This document shows, in pieces, positions 34,890 through 42,495 of a stretch of DNA of 64,000 bases. The stretch spans positions 124,001 to 188,000 of the forward strand of contig JABLWZ010000004.1 in NCBI GenBank assembly GCA_013178275.1, written 5' to 3'. Below the pieces are notes generated by a model. The model was not told the DNA's origin, ran no database searches, and saw only the letters and a program-made list of their open reading frames with translations. Source of the DNA: Bacillota bacterium. Lineage in GTDB: Bacteria; Bacillota; Ch66; Ch109. The translations under genes and the position numbers were made by a program. How positions within the stretch are numbered: position 1 is the first letter of the stretch; the number at the start of each line of letters is the position of its first letter.

Positions 34890-36514
34890 CAGCTCCTCCC
34901 CCCTTCGGGACGGGGTCCGCCGCGGGGCGGCGGGGCTTTGGGCATCAGACCCTCATCCTGCCGCTGCGGCTCGGCGTACCCGATCAGTCGCGGCCTGAAC
35001 CCCATCATCCAGTTGGGCACCCGGATGAGAGAGTCCTTGAGGTCGCCCAGGGAGAGCGGGGCCAGTGGGGAGAGAAACGGCACGCCGAAGGTCCTGAGCG
35101 AGCAGAGGTGAAAGGTCATGAACAAGAGTCCCGCCATGATCCCAAATAGCCCCAGGGCGCCCGCCAGGATCATGAAGGGGAATCTAATCACCCGAATGTT
35201 GTTGTTGAGCGAGAGCGAGGGCACGGTGTAGGAGGCTATGGCGGTCAGTGCCACCACCACCACCATGGCGGGGGAGACCAGGCTGGCGCTCACCGCCGCC
35301 GAGCCTATCACCACCGCCCCCACGATGCTGATGGTCTGGCCGAACGGCTTGGGCAGCCGGATGCCCGCCTCCCGAAGCATCTCGAAGACGACCTCCATGA
35401 TCAGGGCCTCGAGGAAGGAAGGGAAGGGCACCCCCTCGCGGGCGTTGATGATAGATATCAGCAGGGTGGTGGGGACCAGCTCCTGGTGGTAGGACAGGAT
35501 GGAAACATAAAAGGCGGGCAGCAGAAAGGCCACCAGCAGCGAGAACCAGCGCAGCATCCGCAGCAGCGAGGCGAACCAGAAGCGGTTGTAGTAGTCCTCG
35601 GGGCTCTGGATCTGGGCGATCAGGGGGCTGGGCAGCACCAGGCTGTATGGGGTATTGTCGGCGATCAGCCCCGCCCGCCCCTCCAGCAGGGCGCTGGCCA
35701 TCTTGTCGGGCCGCTCGGTGGTGTCGATGCCGCTGAAGATGGAGTACGGGTGGTCCTGGATGAACTCCTCCAACTGGCCGCTGCCGGTAATCCCGTCGAT
35801 CTTGTCCTTCACCCTATCTATCCGCCGGGTCACCTCCTCGACCAGTCCCGGCATCACGTAACCTTTCAGGTAGACCAGGTAGACCTTTACCTTGGTGACC
35901 TCTCCCACCGAGAACTTCTTCACCCCCAGGCGGGAGGTGGGGAGCCGCTTGCGCAGGAGGGCCAGATTGGTGTAGATGTCTTCATTGAAGGCATCGTGCG
36001 GGCCGCGGGTGACCGTTTCGTTTATAGGTTCCGATACCGGGCGGTTGGCCTCGACCGTAACCTTGGTCACCAGTACCTCTACCTGTCCCTCCACGAAGAG
36101 GGCCGCGTACCCCCTGGATATCCGCTCGGTGATCTCGACCCAGCGATTCTCCTGCTCTATCTCAGCGGGGGAAGTAATCTTCTCCTTTAACCAGGGAATG
36201 GCGTCGGAAGGCACCTGTTCGACCCGCATCACTTCGCGCAGCAGACTCCGCTGCAGCAGGTCGGCCTTGACCAGCGAGTCGATGAAGACGACTAAAGCCG
36301 GGACCGGTTTCTGCTCACCGATCAGTATCTCCCGAAAGACCAGTTCCTCGTCCTGGTCGAAGATCTGCCGCAGTATCCGCCTATTCTTTTCCAGGCTGGA
36401 GGTGATGACCCGGTCCTCGGCCCGGCCCGGTGGGAGCCCCGGCCGGGAAGGGTCCGGGCTCTTCCCGCTCCGACGCCGAGCCTGGCGGATAACCCGGGCG
36501 ATCCATTCAAACAT
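34889..36514 (-). CDS. GerA-type spore germination protein
   Basis: A subunit of the germinant receptor, 541 residues. A soluble N-terminal half carries typical GerA blocks (DLLQRSLLREVM, LFVEGQVEVLV, NLALLRKRL, SVGEVTKVKVYLVYL, IFSGIDTTERPDKM). The C-terminal half has five to six membrane segments, including VPFPSFLEALIMEVVFEMLREAG and GSAAVSASLVSPAMVVVVALTAI. It heads the operon. AGAGGTAGC lies upstream of the ATG. The prophage lysis cassette ends only about 100 bases upstream, so the operon promoter must be short or prophage-adjacent. Confidence 0.93.
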   Translation of the reverse strand: MFEWIARVIRQARRRSGKSPDPSRPGLPPGRAEDRVITSSLEKNRRILRQIFDQDEELVFREILIGEQKPVPALVVFIDSLVKADLLQRSLLREVMRVEQVPSDAIPWLKEKITSPAEIEQENRWVEITERISRGYAALFVEGQVEVLVTKVTVEANRPVSEPINETVTRGPHDAFNEDIYTNLALLRKRLPTSRLGVKKFSVGEVTKVKVYLVYLKGYVMPGLVEEVTRRIDRVKDKIDGITGSGQLEEFIQDHPYSIFSGIDTTERPDKMASALLEGRAGLIADNTPYSLVLPSPLIAQIQSPEDYYNRFWFASLLRMLRWFSLLVAFLLPAFYVSILSYHQELVPTTLLISIINAREGVPFPSFLEALIMEVVFEMLREAGIRLPKPFGQTISIVGAVVIGSAAVSASLVSPAMVVVVALTAIASYTVPSLSLNNNIRVIRFPFMILAGALGLFGIMAGLLFMTFHLCSLRTFGVPFLSPLAPLSLGDLKDSLIRVPNWMMGFRPRLIGYAEPQRQDEGLMPKAPPPRGGPRPEGGRS

Positions 36515-36616
36515 CGATGCTACCTCTGATTGCCAGATTTAAGTTAGTTTTTCCAGCCGGGGGAAAGAAATACACCGGTCCGGGGCGGCCGGGAACGCTG
36601 AAATGGCGTACAGAAA

Positions 36617-36651
36617 ACGAGCTGGACGCCGCAGGGGGCGTCCAGCTCGTT
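36617..36651 (-). terminator. Strong terminator of the prophage lysis operon
   Basis: AACGAGCTGGACGCC pairs with GGCGTCCAGCTCGTT (about 14-15 bp) around a 6-base loop, followed on the minus strand by TTTTCTG. It insulates the germination operon from prophage late transcription. Confidence 0.85.
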
Positions 36652-36655
36652 CGTC

Positions 36656-36877
36656 CTACCCGTCCATCAGGTCGTCTCCGTACCCGGTTTTCTGGGTGGT
36701 GGGGTTGTTCAGTATACCAAGCAGTACCAGAATGCCCAGCAGCCCGTTGACCAGCTGGTGGTACTGCTGCACCTGCTCGGGCAGGGTCAGGTAGCCCAGG
36801 GTCTGGGCAATGAGCAGGACGAATGCCGCCACCGCCATCCATAGCCCGTAGTTTTTCAGGCGTTTTTTCAGTTCCAT
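36656..36877 (-). CDS. Phage holin (phi LC3-like)
   Basis: A 73-residue holin that would permeabilise the membrane to release the endolysin. It starts with a basic MELKKRLKNYGLW segment, has two hydrophobic stretches (MAVAAFVLLIAQTLGYL and LVNGLLGILVLLGIL) and ends with the NNPTTQKTGYGD turn typical of phi LC3-type holins. GGAGGGATAG precedes the ATG. It is the last gene of the lysis module, downstream of the amidase and the cysteine peptidase. Confidence 0.85.
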   Translation of the reverse strand: MELKKRLKNYGLWMAVAAFVLLIAQTLGYLTLPEQVQQYHQLVNGLLGILVLLGILNNPTTQKTGYGDDLMDG

Positions 36878-36947
36878 GTCTATCCCTCCTGATAATTTAC
36901 TTTTTAAAGTGTTTGGGCTTATACTCCCCTTAAAGGAGTTGAGCCGA

Positions 36948-37124
36948 TTGAGAAACGATACTCAGACCTGGCTGCTGACCGCTGTCCTGATCTTCGCCGG
37001 GATTACGATAGCCCTGGGTTTCCCCAGGGCATGGCAGGTGCTGAACACGTTCAGCTTCCAGGCAGTTCTTATCCTTATCGGGATCTCCTTCGCCATCTAC
37101 ATCATTAATCGAAAAAGGCTGTGA
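36948..37124 (+). CDS. Small two-span membrane protein (58 aa) opposite the lysis genes
   Basis: A plus-strand frame between the holin and amidase genes. It encodes two hydrophobic helices (WLLTAVLIFAGITIALGF and FQAVLILIGISFAIYII) with a basic tail. Start TTG 36948 is supported by AAGGAG nine bases upstream; an earlier in-frame ATG (36876) overlaps the holin start. It could be a superinfection or membrane-modulating cargo protein, but nothing identifies a family. Confidence 0.5.
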   Translation: MRNDTQTWLLTAVLIFAGITIALGFPRAWQVLNTFSFQAVLILIGISFAIYIINRKRL

Positions 37125-37176
37125 GGAGGAAACCCCACCGCCATATCCGGCCCCATTTCGGATTCCCGCCCGCCTT

Positions 37177-37893
37177 TCAGGTGATGGTCACCGTCCGGGT
37201 CGCCGCGTCCCACTGTACGGTCCGGCCCAGCGCCTCGGCCAGGGCGCGGACCGGAGCGTAGGCGGAGTCGTTGATGATTATCCCCGCCAGGACCCGACTG
37301 CCGACCACGATCCTGACCCCGCCGTCGTCCTGGGGCACGAACCCGAAGACCTTGGCCAGGCCGTCGTAGATGGCGCGGGCCGCCCGGCCCTGGAAGTCAG
37401 CGGTGTTCAAAAGCCGCTCCTCTCCGGGGTTGGAGATGAACGCCATCTCCACCAGCGCCGCGGGCATCCTGGTGTCCCGCAGGACCTTGAAGTTCCCGGC
37501 CTTGACGCCCCGGTCAGTCAGGCCGGTGGCCTCCATCATCGCTGCCTGGATCGCGCGGGCCACGATCTCGCCCTGACCCCCGAACTGGTAGCAGTAGGTC
37601 TCGACCCCGTGGGCGGACGGGTCCGCCGCCGAGTTGCAGTGGACCGCCATGTAGAAATCAGCCCCCCAGTCATTGGCCAGCTTGACCCGCGCGTCCAGGT
37701 CCTGTACCTCATCCGACGGCCAGGGGACATCGTCCGAGCTGCGGGTCAGCATCAGCTCGACGCCGCCCGCCGACCCCAGCAGCCCTGAGAGCAGCTTCAC
37801 CACCGCCAGGGTGACGTCTTTCTCCTTTACCCCACCCGGGCCGACAGCCCCGCTGTCGTAGCCGCCATGGCCCGCATCCAATACGATCCGCAT
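37177..37893 (-). CDS. Phage N-acetylmuramoyl-L-alanine amidase (endolysin)
   Basis: A 238-residue endolysin without signal peptide, so it needs the holin to reach the wall. The Amidase_3 domain (about 1-180) shows VLDAGHGGYDSGA, the zinc ligand Glu in KEKDVTLA, AVHCNS and the catalytic Glu in ALVEMAFISN. The C-terminus (about 190-238; YAPVRALAEALGRTVQWD) is a copper-amine-oxidase-N-like stalk module, probably for wall binding. It lies one base after the cysteine-peptidase gene, so they are coupled. Confidence 0.92.
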   Translation of the reverse strand: MRIVLDAGHGGYDSGAVGPGGVKEKDVTLAVVKLLSGLLGSAGGVELMLTRSSDDVPWPSDEVQDLDARVKLANDWGADFYMAVHCNSAADPSAHGVETYCYQFGGQGEIVARAIQAAMMEATGLTDRGVKAGNFKVLRDTRMPAALVEMAFISNPGEERLLNTADFQGRAARAIYDGLAKVFGFVPQDDGGVRIVVGSRVLAGIIINDSAYAPVRALAEALGRTVQWDAATRTVTIT

Positions 37894-37894
37894 C

Positions 37895-38872
37895 TCAAAC
37901 CCCCACCTTTATCAATGAGATTTTTCTCTCCCCTCCGTCCCAGTCGACCCGGTACCCCAGGTGCTCGGCCAAAAACCTCAGCGGCACCAAGGCGCGGCCC
38001 GAGGCGGGGTCGATCGCCGGCGGCTGGTCCAGGGCCACCTCCCGGCCGTCCACCAGGGCGGTGCGACCCCCCACCCAGAAGACCACCTCCCGGGCAGCCG
38101 GGGGCGGGAGGATGATGTCCACGCTGGTCCAGGACTCCATCCAAAACGGCATCCCCCAGTCCCGGTCCCGAAAGCTGAAGTAGTCGTAAGGGACCCAGCC
38201 GTAACCACCGTCGCCCCAGGAGGTCCCCCAGGAGTTTCGCACCTCCAGGGCCTGCCGCTGATCGTCATAGCCGACCACCGCCACCGCGTGTCCGCCCAGG
38301 ATAGTCCCTCGGGGCAGCGACACCATCCCGTCAGGGCCAACATCGTCCCGGAAGTTCTCGCAGATGATAAGCCCCGCCAACACGGGTTCACCTCGGGAGA
38401 GGGCGTGCTTCACCTCCGACAGCGCACTGGTCGAGGCATAGGCCCCGATCCTGAACTTTTTCGCCGCCTCGGCGGCCGCGGCCGGGGCCTCGGGCAGCCG
38501 GGGCCAGGCCATCAGCGAGTACGGGAACTGCTCCTCCGAGCACACTCCGTGGTCTTTCAGTACCTTCATTATAGTACGCGGGTAGGTCCCCTCCTGTTCG
38601 GGGATCCCGTCAAGCCGCTTGGCCGCGGCGTACACGAACAGCGGTGAGAAGTCGTAACCCGCCCCTGGATAGTTCAGGGCTTCCTGCACCCCCTTGACCC
38701 CTTCCGCCGCAAATGCCGCGCAGGTCCCGTACTCCCCCTGATCGCGGACCGGGGGACACCTCTCCCGCAGCGAGACCCGGGTCGGCAGACGCCCCACCGC
38801 CCCGTAGATGTGCGAAAAAATATAATCCCTCGGGTCGGCCGGGGATCTGATGGTACCGGTCTTGAATCTCAT
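37895..38872 (-). CDS. Papain-like (C1) cysteine peptidase with stalk domain
   Basis: A 325-residue peptidase in the lysis operon. The catalytic triad regions are visible: Cys in YGTCAAFAAEGV near residue 50, His in GGHAVAVVGY near 195, and Asn in VRNSWGTSWGDGGYGW near 215. The C-terminal part (about 260-325) is a copper-amine-oxidase-N-like stalk domain (LVPLRFLAEHLGYRVDWD). There is no signal peptide. It may cleave wall peptides or proteins at lysis, or be a virion/lysis accessory. Start 38872 is set by GGGGGTGAT; a GTG three codons earlier is possible. Confidence 0.85.
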   Translation of the reverse strand: MRFKTGTIRSPADPRDYIFSHIYGAVGRLPTRVSLRERCPPVRDQGEYGTCAAFAAEGVKGVQEALNYPGAGYDFSPLFVYAAAKRLDGIPEQEGTYPRTIMKVLKDHGVCSEEQFPYSLMAWPRLPEAPAAAAEAAKKFRIGAYASTSALSEVKHALSRGEPVLAGLIICENFRDDVGPDGMVSLPRGTILGGHAVAVVGYDDQRQALEVRNSWGTSWGDGGYGWVPYDYFSFRDRDWGMPFWMESWTSVDIILPPPAAREVVFWVGGRTALVDGREVALDQPPAIDPASGRALVPLRFLAEHLGYRVDWDGGERKISLIKVGV

Positions 38873-38884
38873 TACTATCACCCC

Positions 38885-39064
38885 CTAATGCCCTACAAAC
38901 CAGGTCACCGCCGCGAAAAGCGCCGATATCAGGAAGGTGGTCCAGACCGGCAGCCGCCCCTGGACCTTGCCCTGCAGGCACTTCACCTCCGCCTTCAGTT
39001 CCCCGATCTGCGCCTTGATGTGCTCCAACTCATTCTTCAGCACCTGGATGTCTCCCTCGCTCAT
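38885..39064 (-). CDS. XhlA-like holin-associated membrane protein (59 aa)
   Basis: A 59-residue protein: an N-terminal coiled coil (IQVLKNELEHIKAQIGELKAEV) followed by one C-terminal membrane span (TTFLISALFAAVTWFV). This is the layout of XhlA/haemolysin-type accessory proteins found before holins in Firmicutes phages. AAAGGAGGG precedes ATG 39064, which rules out the longer frame from 39190. It begins the lysis operon, separated from the effector array by the hairpin at 39163-39182. Confidence 0.75.
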   Translation of the reverse strand: MSEGDIQVLKNELEHIKAQIGELKAEVKCLQGKVQGRLPVWTTFLISALFAAVTWFVGH

Positions 39065-39162
39065 GCCACAACCCTCCTTTTTTGATAAACCTGATGCTTT
39101 GGTGTTCATTCCCCTTGCTGCATGCCCTCCCCATCCACTGGTCCGGGAAGGGCGAAAAATTA

Positions 39163-39182
39163 AAACACCCCTTCGGGTGTTT
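39163..39182 (-). terminator. Cassette-boundary hairpin 1
   Basis: AAACACCC/GGGTGTTT with a 4-base loop, followed on the minus strand by TAATTTTTC. It is one of the near-identical hairpins bounding prophage cassettes (others at 41881, 43901, 46650, 61911). Confidence 0.8.
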
Positions 39183-39206
39183 AGGAGCATGATTTTGATT
39201 AAGCCA

Positions 39207-40268
39207 TTAATTCCCTATCTCCGGCATTTTAAACCTGGGATCGTTCGGGTCCTCGAAGTACTTCCAGTACTGTTTGCCCCCGATCTTCACTGTCATCGGA
39301 TTTGGGGATGAATCATCGTATTCAATCCTACTAACAGAGAACGCCTGATCTACCGGCGGGTCTACCTTCTGCTTGGCTATTTTTCCGTTTACTGCTTCTT
39401 GTTGGGAAGCTACCGACGGAGTCGCCCCCCCTGGCTTTCCCGTTTCGATAATCGTCTGGTCCTTTACCCTCAACTCTATTTTATTACCGGTTAATATGGA
39501 CCATTGGCCTGAAATCTCACAGAAACTGTTCTCTCCATCGTACTGAGTGAAATGGTGTTTAAAACTCAGGTCACCTAAAAAAACAAAGGTATCATCCCAA
39601 CCGGCACCTTGATACGGCGAAGCTGACCACACCCCCATCAAATCGAAAAGCTTCATGGAATCAGCTGCAACCGGGTCATCATCATACTTCCAGTACTGCT
39701 GGCTTCCAATCTTCAGCATCACCGGGTGAAAATATTTGTCATCCCGCTCAATCTTACCGATAGAAAGGATCACCCCTTCCGGCGGGTCTATTTTCTTCCT
39801 GACTGTTTTTCCATGTACAATACTGTACCGAGCAGTTGAAGAAGGGGAAGGCTCTCCCCGTTCTCCACCTTCGATAACTGTCTTATGTGATACCTGCAAT
39901 ATTAAATTATTATTTTTTATCAGCCATTTCCCTGAAATATCGCGGACCCGGCTCTCTTCATTTTTGTAATAATGCTTAAAAACCCCATCACTATAAAAGA
40001 GAAAAACCTGGTTATATCCAGCAGCCACCATTGGTGACGCATGCCACATCCCGACAAGTTCGCTTTCAATCGGTTTTTGGGTGCCGCTTCCCTCCTTTTG
40101 TCCTTTCGATACTTCTGTGCTGGCCTTCTGCTCCTGTAGTACAAATGAGTTGGCCTTTTGATCCACCGGCGGTGCTGGTTTGGTCCTATCTCCCTGGTTT
40201 ACACAGGCCGCCGTCAGACATACCAGACTCACTAATAAAATTAGCGCAAACCAATTCCGAAACCTCAT
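39207..40268 (-). CDS. Lipoprotein with two tandem lipocalin-like repeats; partner of the CHAP-like effector
   Basis: A 353-residue lipoprotein (signal ALILLVSLVCLTAACVNQ; lipobox Cys near 22). The mature protein is a tandem duplication of about 120 residues. GMWHASPMVAAG...ISGKWLI...QQYWKYDDDP (about 73-205) is repeated as GVWSASPYQGAG...ISGQWSI...KQYWKYFEDP (about 212-340). It lies 17 bases after the CHAP-like effector gene and is probably cotranscribed. By position it is a candidate immunity protein protecting the envelope; this is inference. GAGGAGGGAAG precedes the ATG. Confidence 0.7.
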   Translation of the reverse strand: MRFRNWFALILLVSLVCLTAACVNQGDRTKPAPPVDQKANSFVLQEQKASTEVSKGQKEGSGTQKPIESELVGMWHASPMVAAGYNQVFLFYSDGVFKHYYKNEESRVRDISGKWLIKNNNLILQVSHKTVIEGGERGEPSPSSTARYSIVHGKTVRKKIDPPEGVILSIGKIERDDKYFHPVMLKIGSQQYWKYDDDPVAADSMKLFDLMGVWSASPYQGAGWDDTFVFLGDLSFKHHFTQYDGENSFCEISGQWSILTGNKIELRVKDQTIIETGKPGGATPSVASQQEAVNGKIAKQKVDPPVDQAFSVSRIEYDDSSPNPMTVKIGGKQYWKYFEDPNDPRFKMPEIGN

Positions 40269-40285
40269 AGAACTTCCCTCCTCAA

Positions 40286-40633
40286 CTACCGGTGGGTGTA
40301 ATACTTCGTGTCTTTGATTTTATTTCCAAGTACTTGCCCTGCGGTGCCGTAATTAAAGTTGCTAACCCCGGCCTGAGCCACGAGGGCCCCCCGCCTCGGG
40401 TCGTATTGTTCACCATCTCTCATCGGCCTTACAACCTGTATATGACCTTTGTCTTCACTTGGATTAAACCATACCGTAACAGTCGGCTGCCCCATATTTG
40501 CTGACGCCTGTGCCTCTTCTGGAGCCACCTCCTGCCAACCATATTTTGCTCCATATTGTTCAAGCCATAGATACATACGGTTGGCACTCATTTCTGTTGT
40601 CCCTTTTATATTTGGAAATTGTCGAGGTTCCAC
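40286..40633 (-). pseudogene. C-terminal half of the frameshifted CHAP-like effector
   Basis: Continues the effector at 40606-41856 in another frame. Residues after NIKGTTEMSANRMYLWLEQYG carry the second part of a CHAP/amidase-like fold: GWQEVAPEEAQASANMG, then GHIQVVRP with the likely catalytic His, then QAGVSNFNYG. The catalytic Cys lies in the upstream frame, so neither half should be active alone. ATG 40591 behind AAAGGG could allow separate translation. Restoring one base near 40612-40620 would join both halves. Confidence 0.65.
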
Positions 40634-41856
40634 GTTGTCGCATCAACCCAGTAAGGTATTTCCGCCCCCATCGCGTTGGTGACATCCCAGGCGAAAATGT
40701 TGCAATATGTATTCCCATTCCTTCTTTTGTATCTGGGGTTGTCGGCTACCTTAAACTGGTCGATGATCATGTCATAAGCATACGGGCTCCTTAGATTCTC
40801 ATCACTGGTAAATTTAGGTTGTAGCGGTTTATGCGCCTCATTGTTTTCTACATCCCACTTCTGGTGAACCTCAATCCCTGACTCCTCCGCGGGCATTGGG
40901 TTATCCCTCAGCCACTCCTCGGAGAATGTCCCGTGCTTTGGACGCGAGTTCGGGTCCAGCCTCTCCACCGTGGGTGGGGGATTATTTCGCAGCCACTCCT
41001 CCGAGAACGTGCCGTACTTCGACCGCGAGTCTTTATAGAGCTGCTCAAAACTAACCCGGGGTTCAGACTCAGACTGGTTAAATATATTGAATGAGCCGGG
41101 AGGGATTACTATACCTTGGCCCCCACCGGTCTCCTCCTGCGCCTGAGAGGCGGGTTCCAAGAACTTAGCTACCTTTTCCAGCCAACTCGGGGGCTGCTCC
41201 TCGCCGGCTTTATGTTCCGCCGGTAATGCCCTACTCCCTATATTACCATACATTCTATAAAGCCCGGGCATTTCTACCGTCGGTTTTGGAGCTTTTTGCA
41301 GCCCAAATGAGATGCTTCCGGGGTTCCCTCGCTCCGGTAAGCTTCTCCCGGGAAGATACTCCTCCGGCATCCCCAATCTAGGCTCACCGGCCCTATACTC
41401 TCCCGACCAGGTCGGTCTTTGCCATCCGTAGTCGGGTTCGGCGGCCACGAGTCGGGCAGCCCTTTCGACGGCGTCGTCGATCTGCCGCCGCTCGGCCAGG
41501 GTGTAGGGGTTACGGCGTTCCGCCGCCTTCACCTCCCCCATCCCGGCACGGGTGGGGTTACTATTTAACTGCTCCGAGGAGAAGGTCTCCCGGCTGTGGG
41601 CGCTGGCACTGGTCTGGGCCGCGTCAGGTGTAGCCGGTATCTGCCGGCTGTAAAGCTGCGCGGCCTCGTAACCGATGCTTCGCAGCATGTCGGCGTGCCG
41701 CGGGGACTCCCTGGCTATGATGTCGTAGTGCTTCTCCGCCTCTTTGGCCGCCCAGTCGCTGAGTCCCTGGTCGCCGTTCTCCTGCCCCTCCCGGTACTTC
41801 CCCTTCAGATAAGTGATTTCATTTAACGCGTCCTTGAACGCTCGGCTGTAATCCAA
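40606..41856 (-). CDS. Prophage effector with shared N-terminal module, CHAP-like C-terminus (frameshifted)
   Basis: The 416-residue upstream frame begins with the shared helical module (LDYSRAFKDALNEITYLKGKY), then RAGMGEVKAAERR, YTLAERRQIDD, GEPRLGMPEEYLPG and WLEKVAKFLEPASQAQEE. A twice-repeated HGTFSEEWLR linker follows. It ends in NTYCNIFAWDV, which carries the putative catalytic Cys of a CHAP/amidase-like domain, then stops after DNFQ because of a frameshift. The start is TTG 41856 behind AAGGAGGGGGAG. It is paired with the lipoprotein at 39207-40268. Confidence 0.7.
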   Translation of the reverse strand: MDYSRAFKDALNEITYLKGKYREGQENGDQGLSDWAAKEAEKHYDIIARESPRHADMLRSIGYEAAQLYSRQIPATPDAAQTSASAHSRETFSSEQLNSNPTRAGMGEVKAAERRNPYTLAERRQIDDAVERAARLVAAEPDYGWQRPTWSGEYRAGEPRLGMPEEYLPGRSLPERGNPGSISFGLQKAPKPTVEMPGLYRMYGNIGSRALPAEHKAGEEQPPSWLEKVAKFLEPASQAQEETGGGQGIVIPPGSFNIFNQSESEPRVSFEQLYKDSRSKYGTFSEEWLRNNPPPTVERLDPNSRPKHGTFSEEWLRDNPMPAEESGIEVHQKWDVENNEAHKPLQPKFTSDENLRSPYAYDMIIDQFKVADNPRYKRRNGNTYCNIFAWDVTNAMGAEIPYWVDATTWNLDNFQI

Positions 41857-41880
41857 CTGTCTCCCCCTCCTTAAAAAAGT

Positions 41881-41903
41881 TAAACACCCTCTTCGGGTGT
41901 TTA
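41881..41903 (-). terminator. Cassette-boundary hairpin 2
   Basis: AAACACCC/GGGTGTTT with a 5-base loop, then AACTTTTTT on the minus strand. The SD of the CHAP-like effector follows within about 10 bases, leaving no room for a promoter. Confidence 0.8.
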
Positions 41904-41920
41904 AAAAACTATTCAAATTC

Positions 41921-41980
41921 AACTATCTCTCCCTAAAATACCGCACCTCGGTGATGTAATGGTATCATCATACCTGTTGC
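41921..41980 (-). pseudogene. Remnant of a lost lipoprotein C-terminus
   Basis: On the minus strand this spacer encodes, with a frameshift, YDDT-YITEVRYF. That corresponds to the end of the lipoprotein at 43954-45105 (FDDTTYISEVRVY). DNA words such as CACCTCGG and GGTATCATC are shared with 43969-43997. No more of that gene is present here, so a former cassette has been deleted. Confidence 0.5.
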
Positions 41981-41999
41981 CGGTAGACCCTGGGACGAA

Positions 42000-42476
42000 T
42001 CAATCCGCTTGCATTGGTTTAGCCTCAATTTCATAATAAAATACCCCGTCAATATTCTCCCTGGATCCGATAAAAAAGGCGTTATCGGGAGTCACCCCAA
42101 GACAACTAGGCTCTCCGGGTTTAAACCCAATGTTAATCCACAGTTTACCAGGGTGTTCAGGATTATAGGGTATCCCTTCATTATAGACAATCTTATTATT
42201 GTATACAAACACCATGCCACTCATCAAATCTGTCGAGTCTTCATATTCAACGCCCAAAGCCGCGCTGACCTCTTTATTAGAACTTCCCACCCCGTATATT
42301 GCCATCTTATCCCACTTAAAATCAGTTATCTCAGCAATCGGAATACTACAATAAGCATTACCCGGTTCACACTTTTTATCTATTGTTTCAAAAATCCTCT
42401 GGCTCAACTTATTATTATCCCAACATCCTGATGATAATAGTATCAGTAAAATTAGCAACCCCATTTTCCACTTCAC
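42000..42476 (-). CDS. Small lipoprotein; partner of the DUF6973-like effector
   Basis: A 158-residue lipoprotein: basic start VKWK, hydrophobic GLLILLILLSSGCWDN with a lipobox Cys near residue 17, then a mature domain of about 140 residues with two Cys (KKCEPGNAYC) and a beta-rich C-terminus. It starts at GTG 42476 behind GGGGG, 20 bases after the effector stop, so the two are cotranscribed. No family is recognised. By location it is the candidate immunity protein for 42496-43884. GC content is visibly lower than in structural genes. Confidence 0.65.
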   Translation of the reverse strand: MKWKMGLLILLILLSSGCWDNNKLSQRIFETIDKKCEPGNAYCSIPIAEITDFKWDKMAIYGVGSSNKEVSAALGVEYEDSTDLMSGMVFVYNNKIVYNEGIPYNPEHPGKLWINIGFKPGEPSCLGVTPDNAFFIGSRENIDGVFYYEIEAKPMQAD

Positions 42477-42495
42477 GCGTATACCCCCAATTAAT

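Noticed and set aside
36515..36616. Prophage attachment site at the left end
   Set aside because: No direct repeat partner can be identified because the right end is outside the window.
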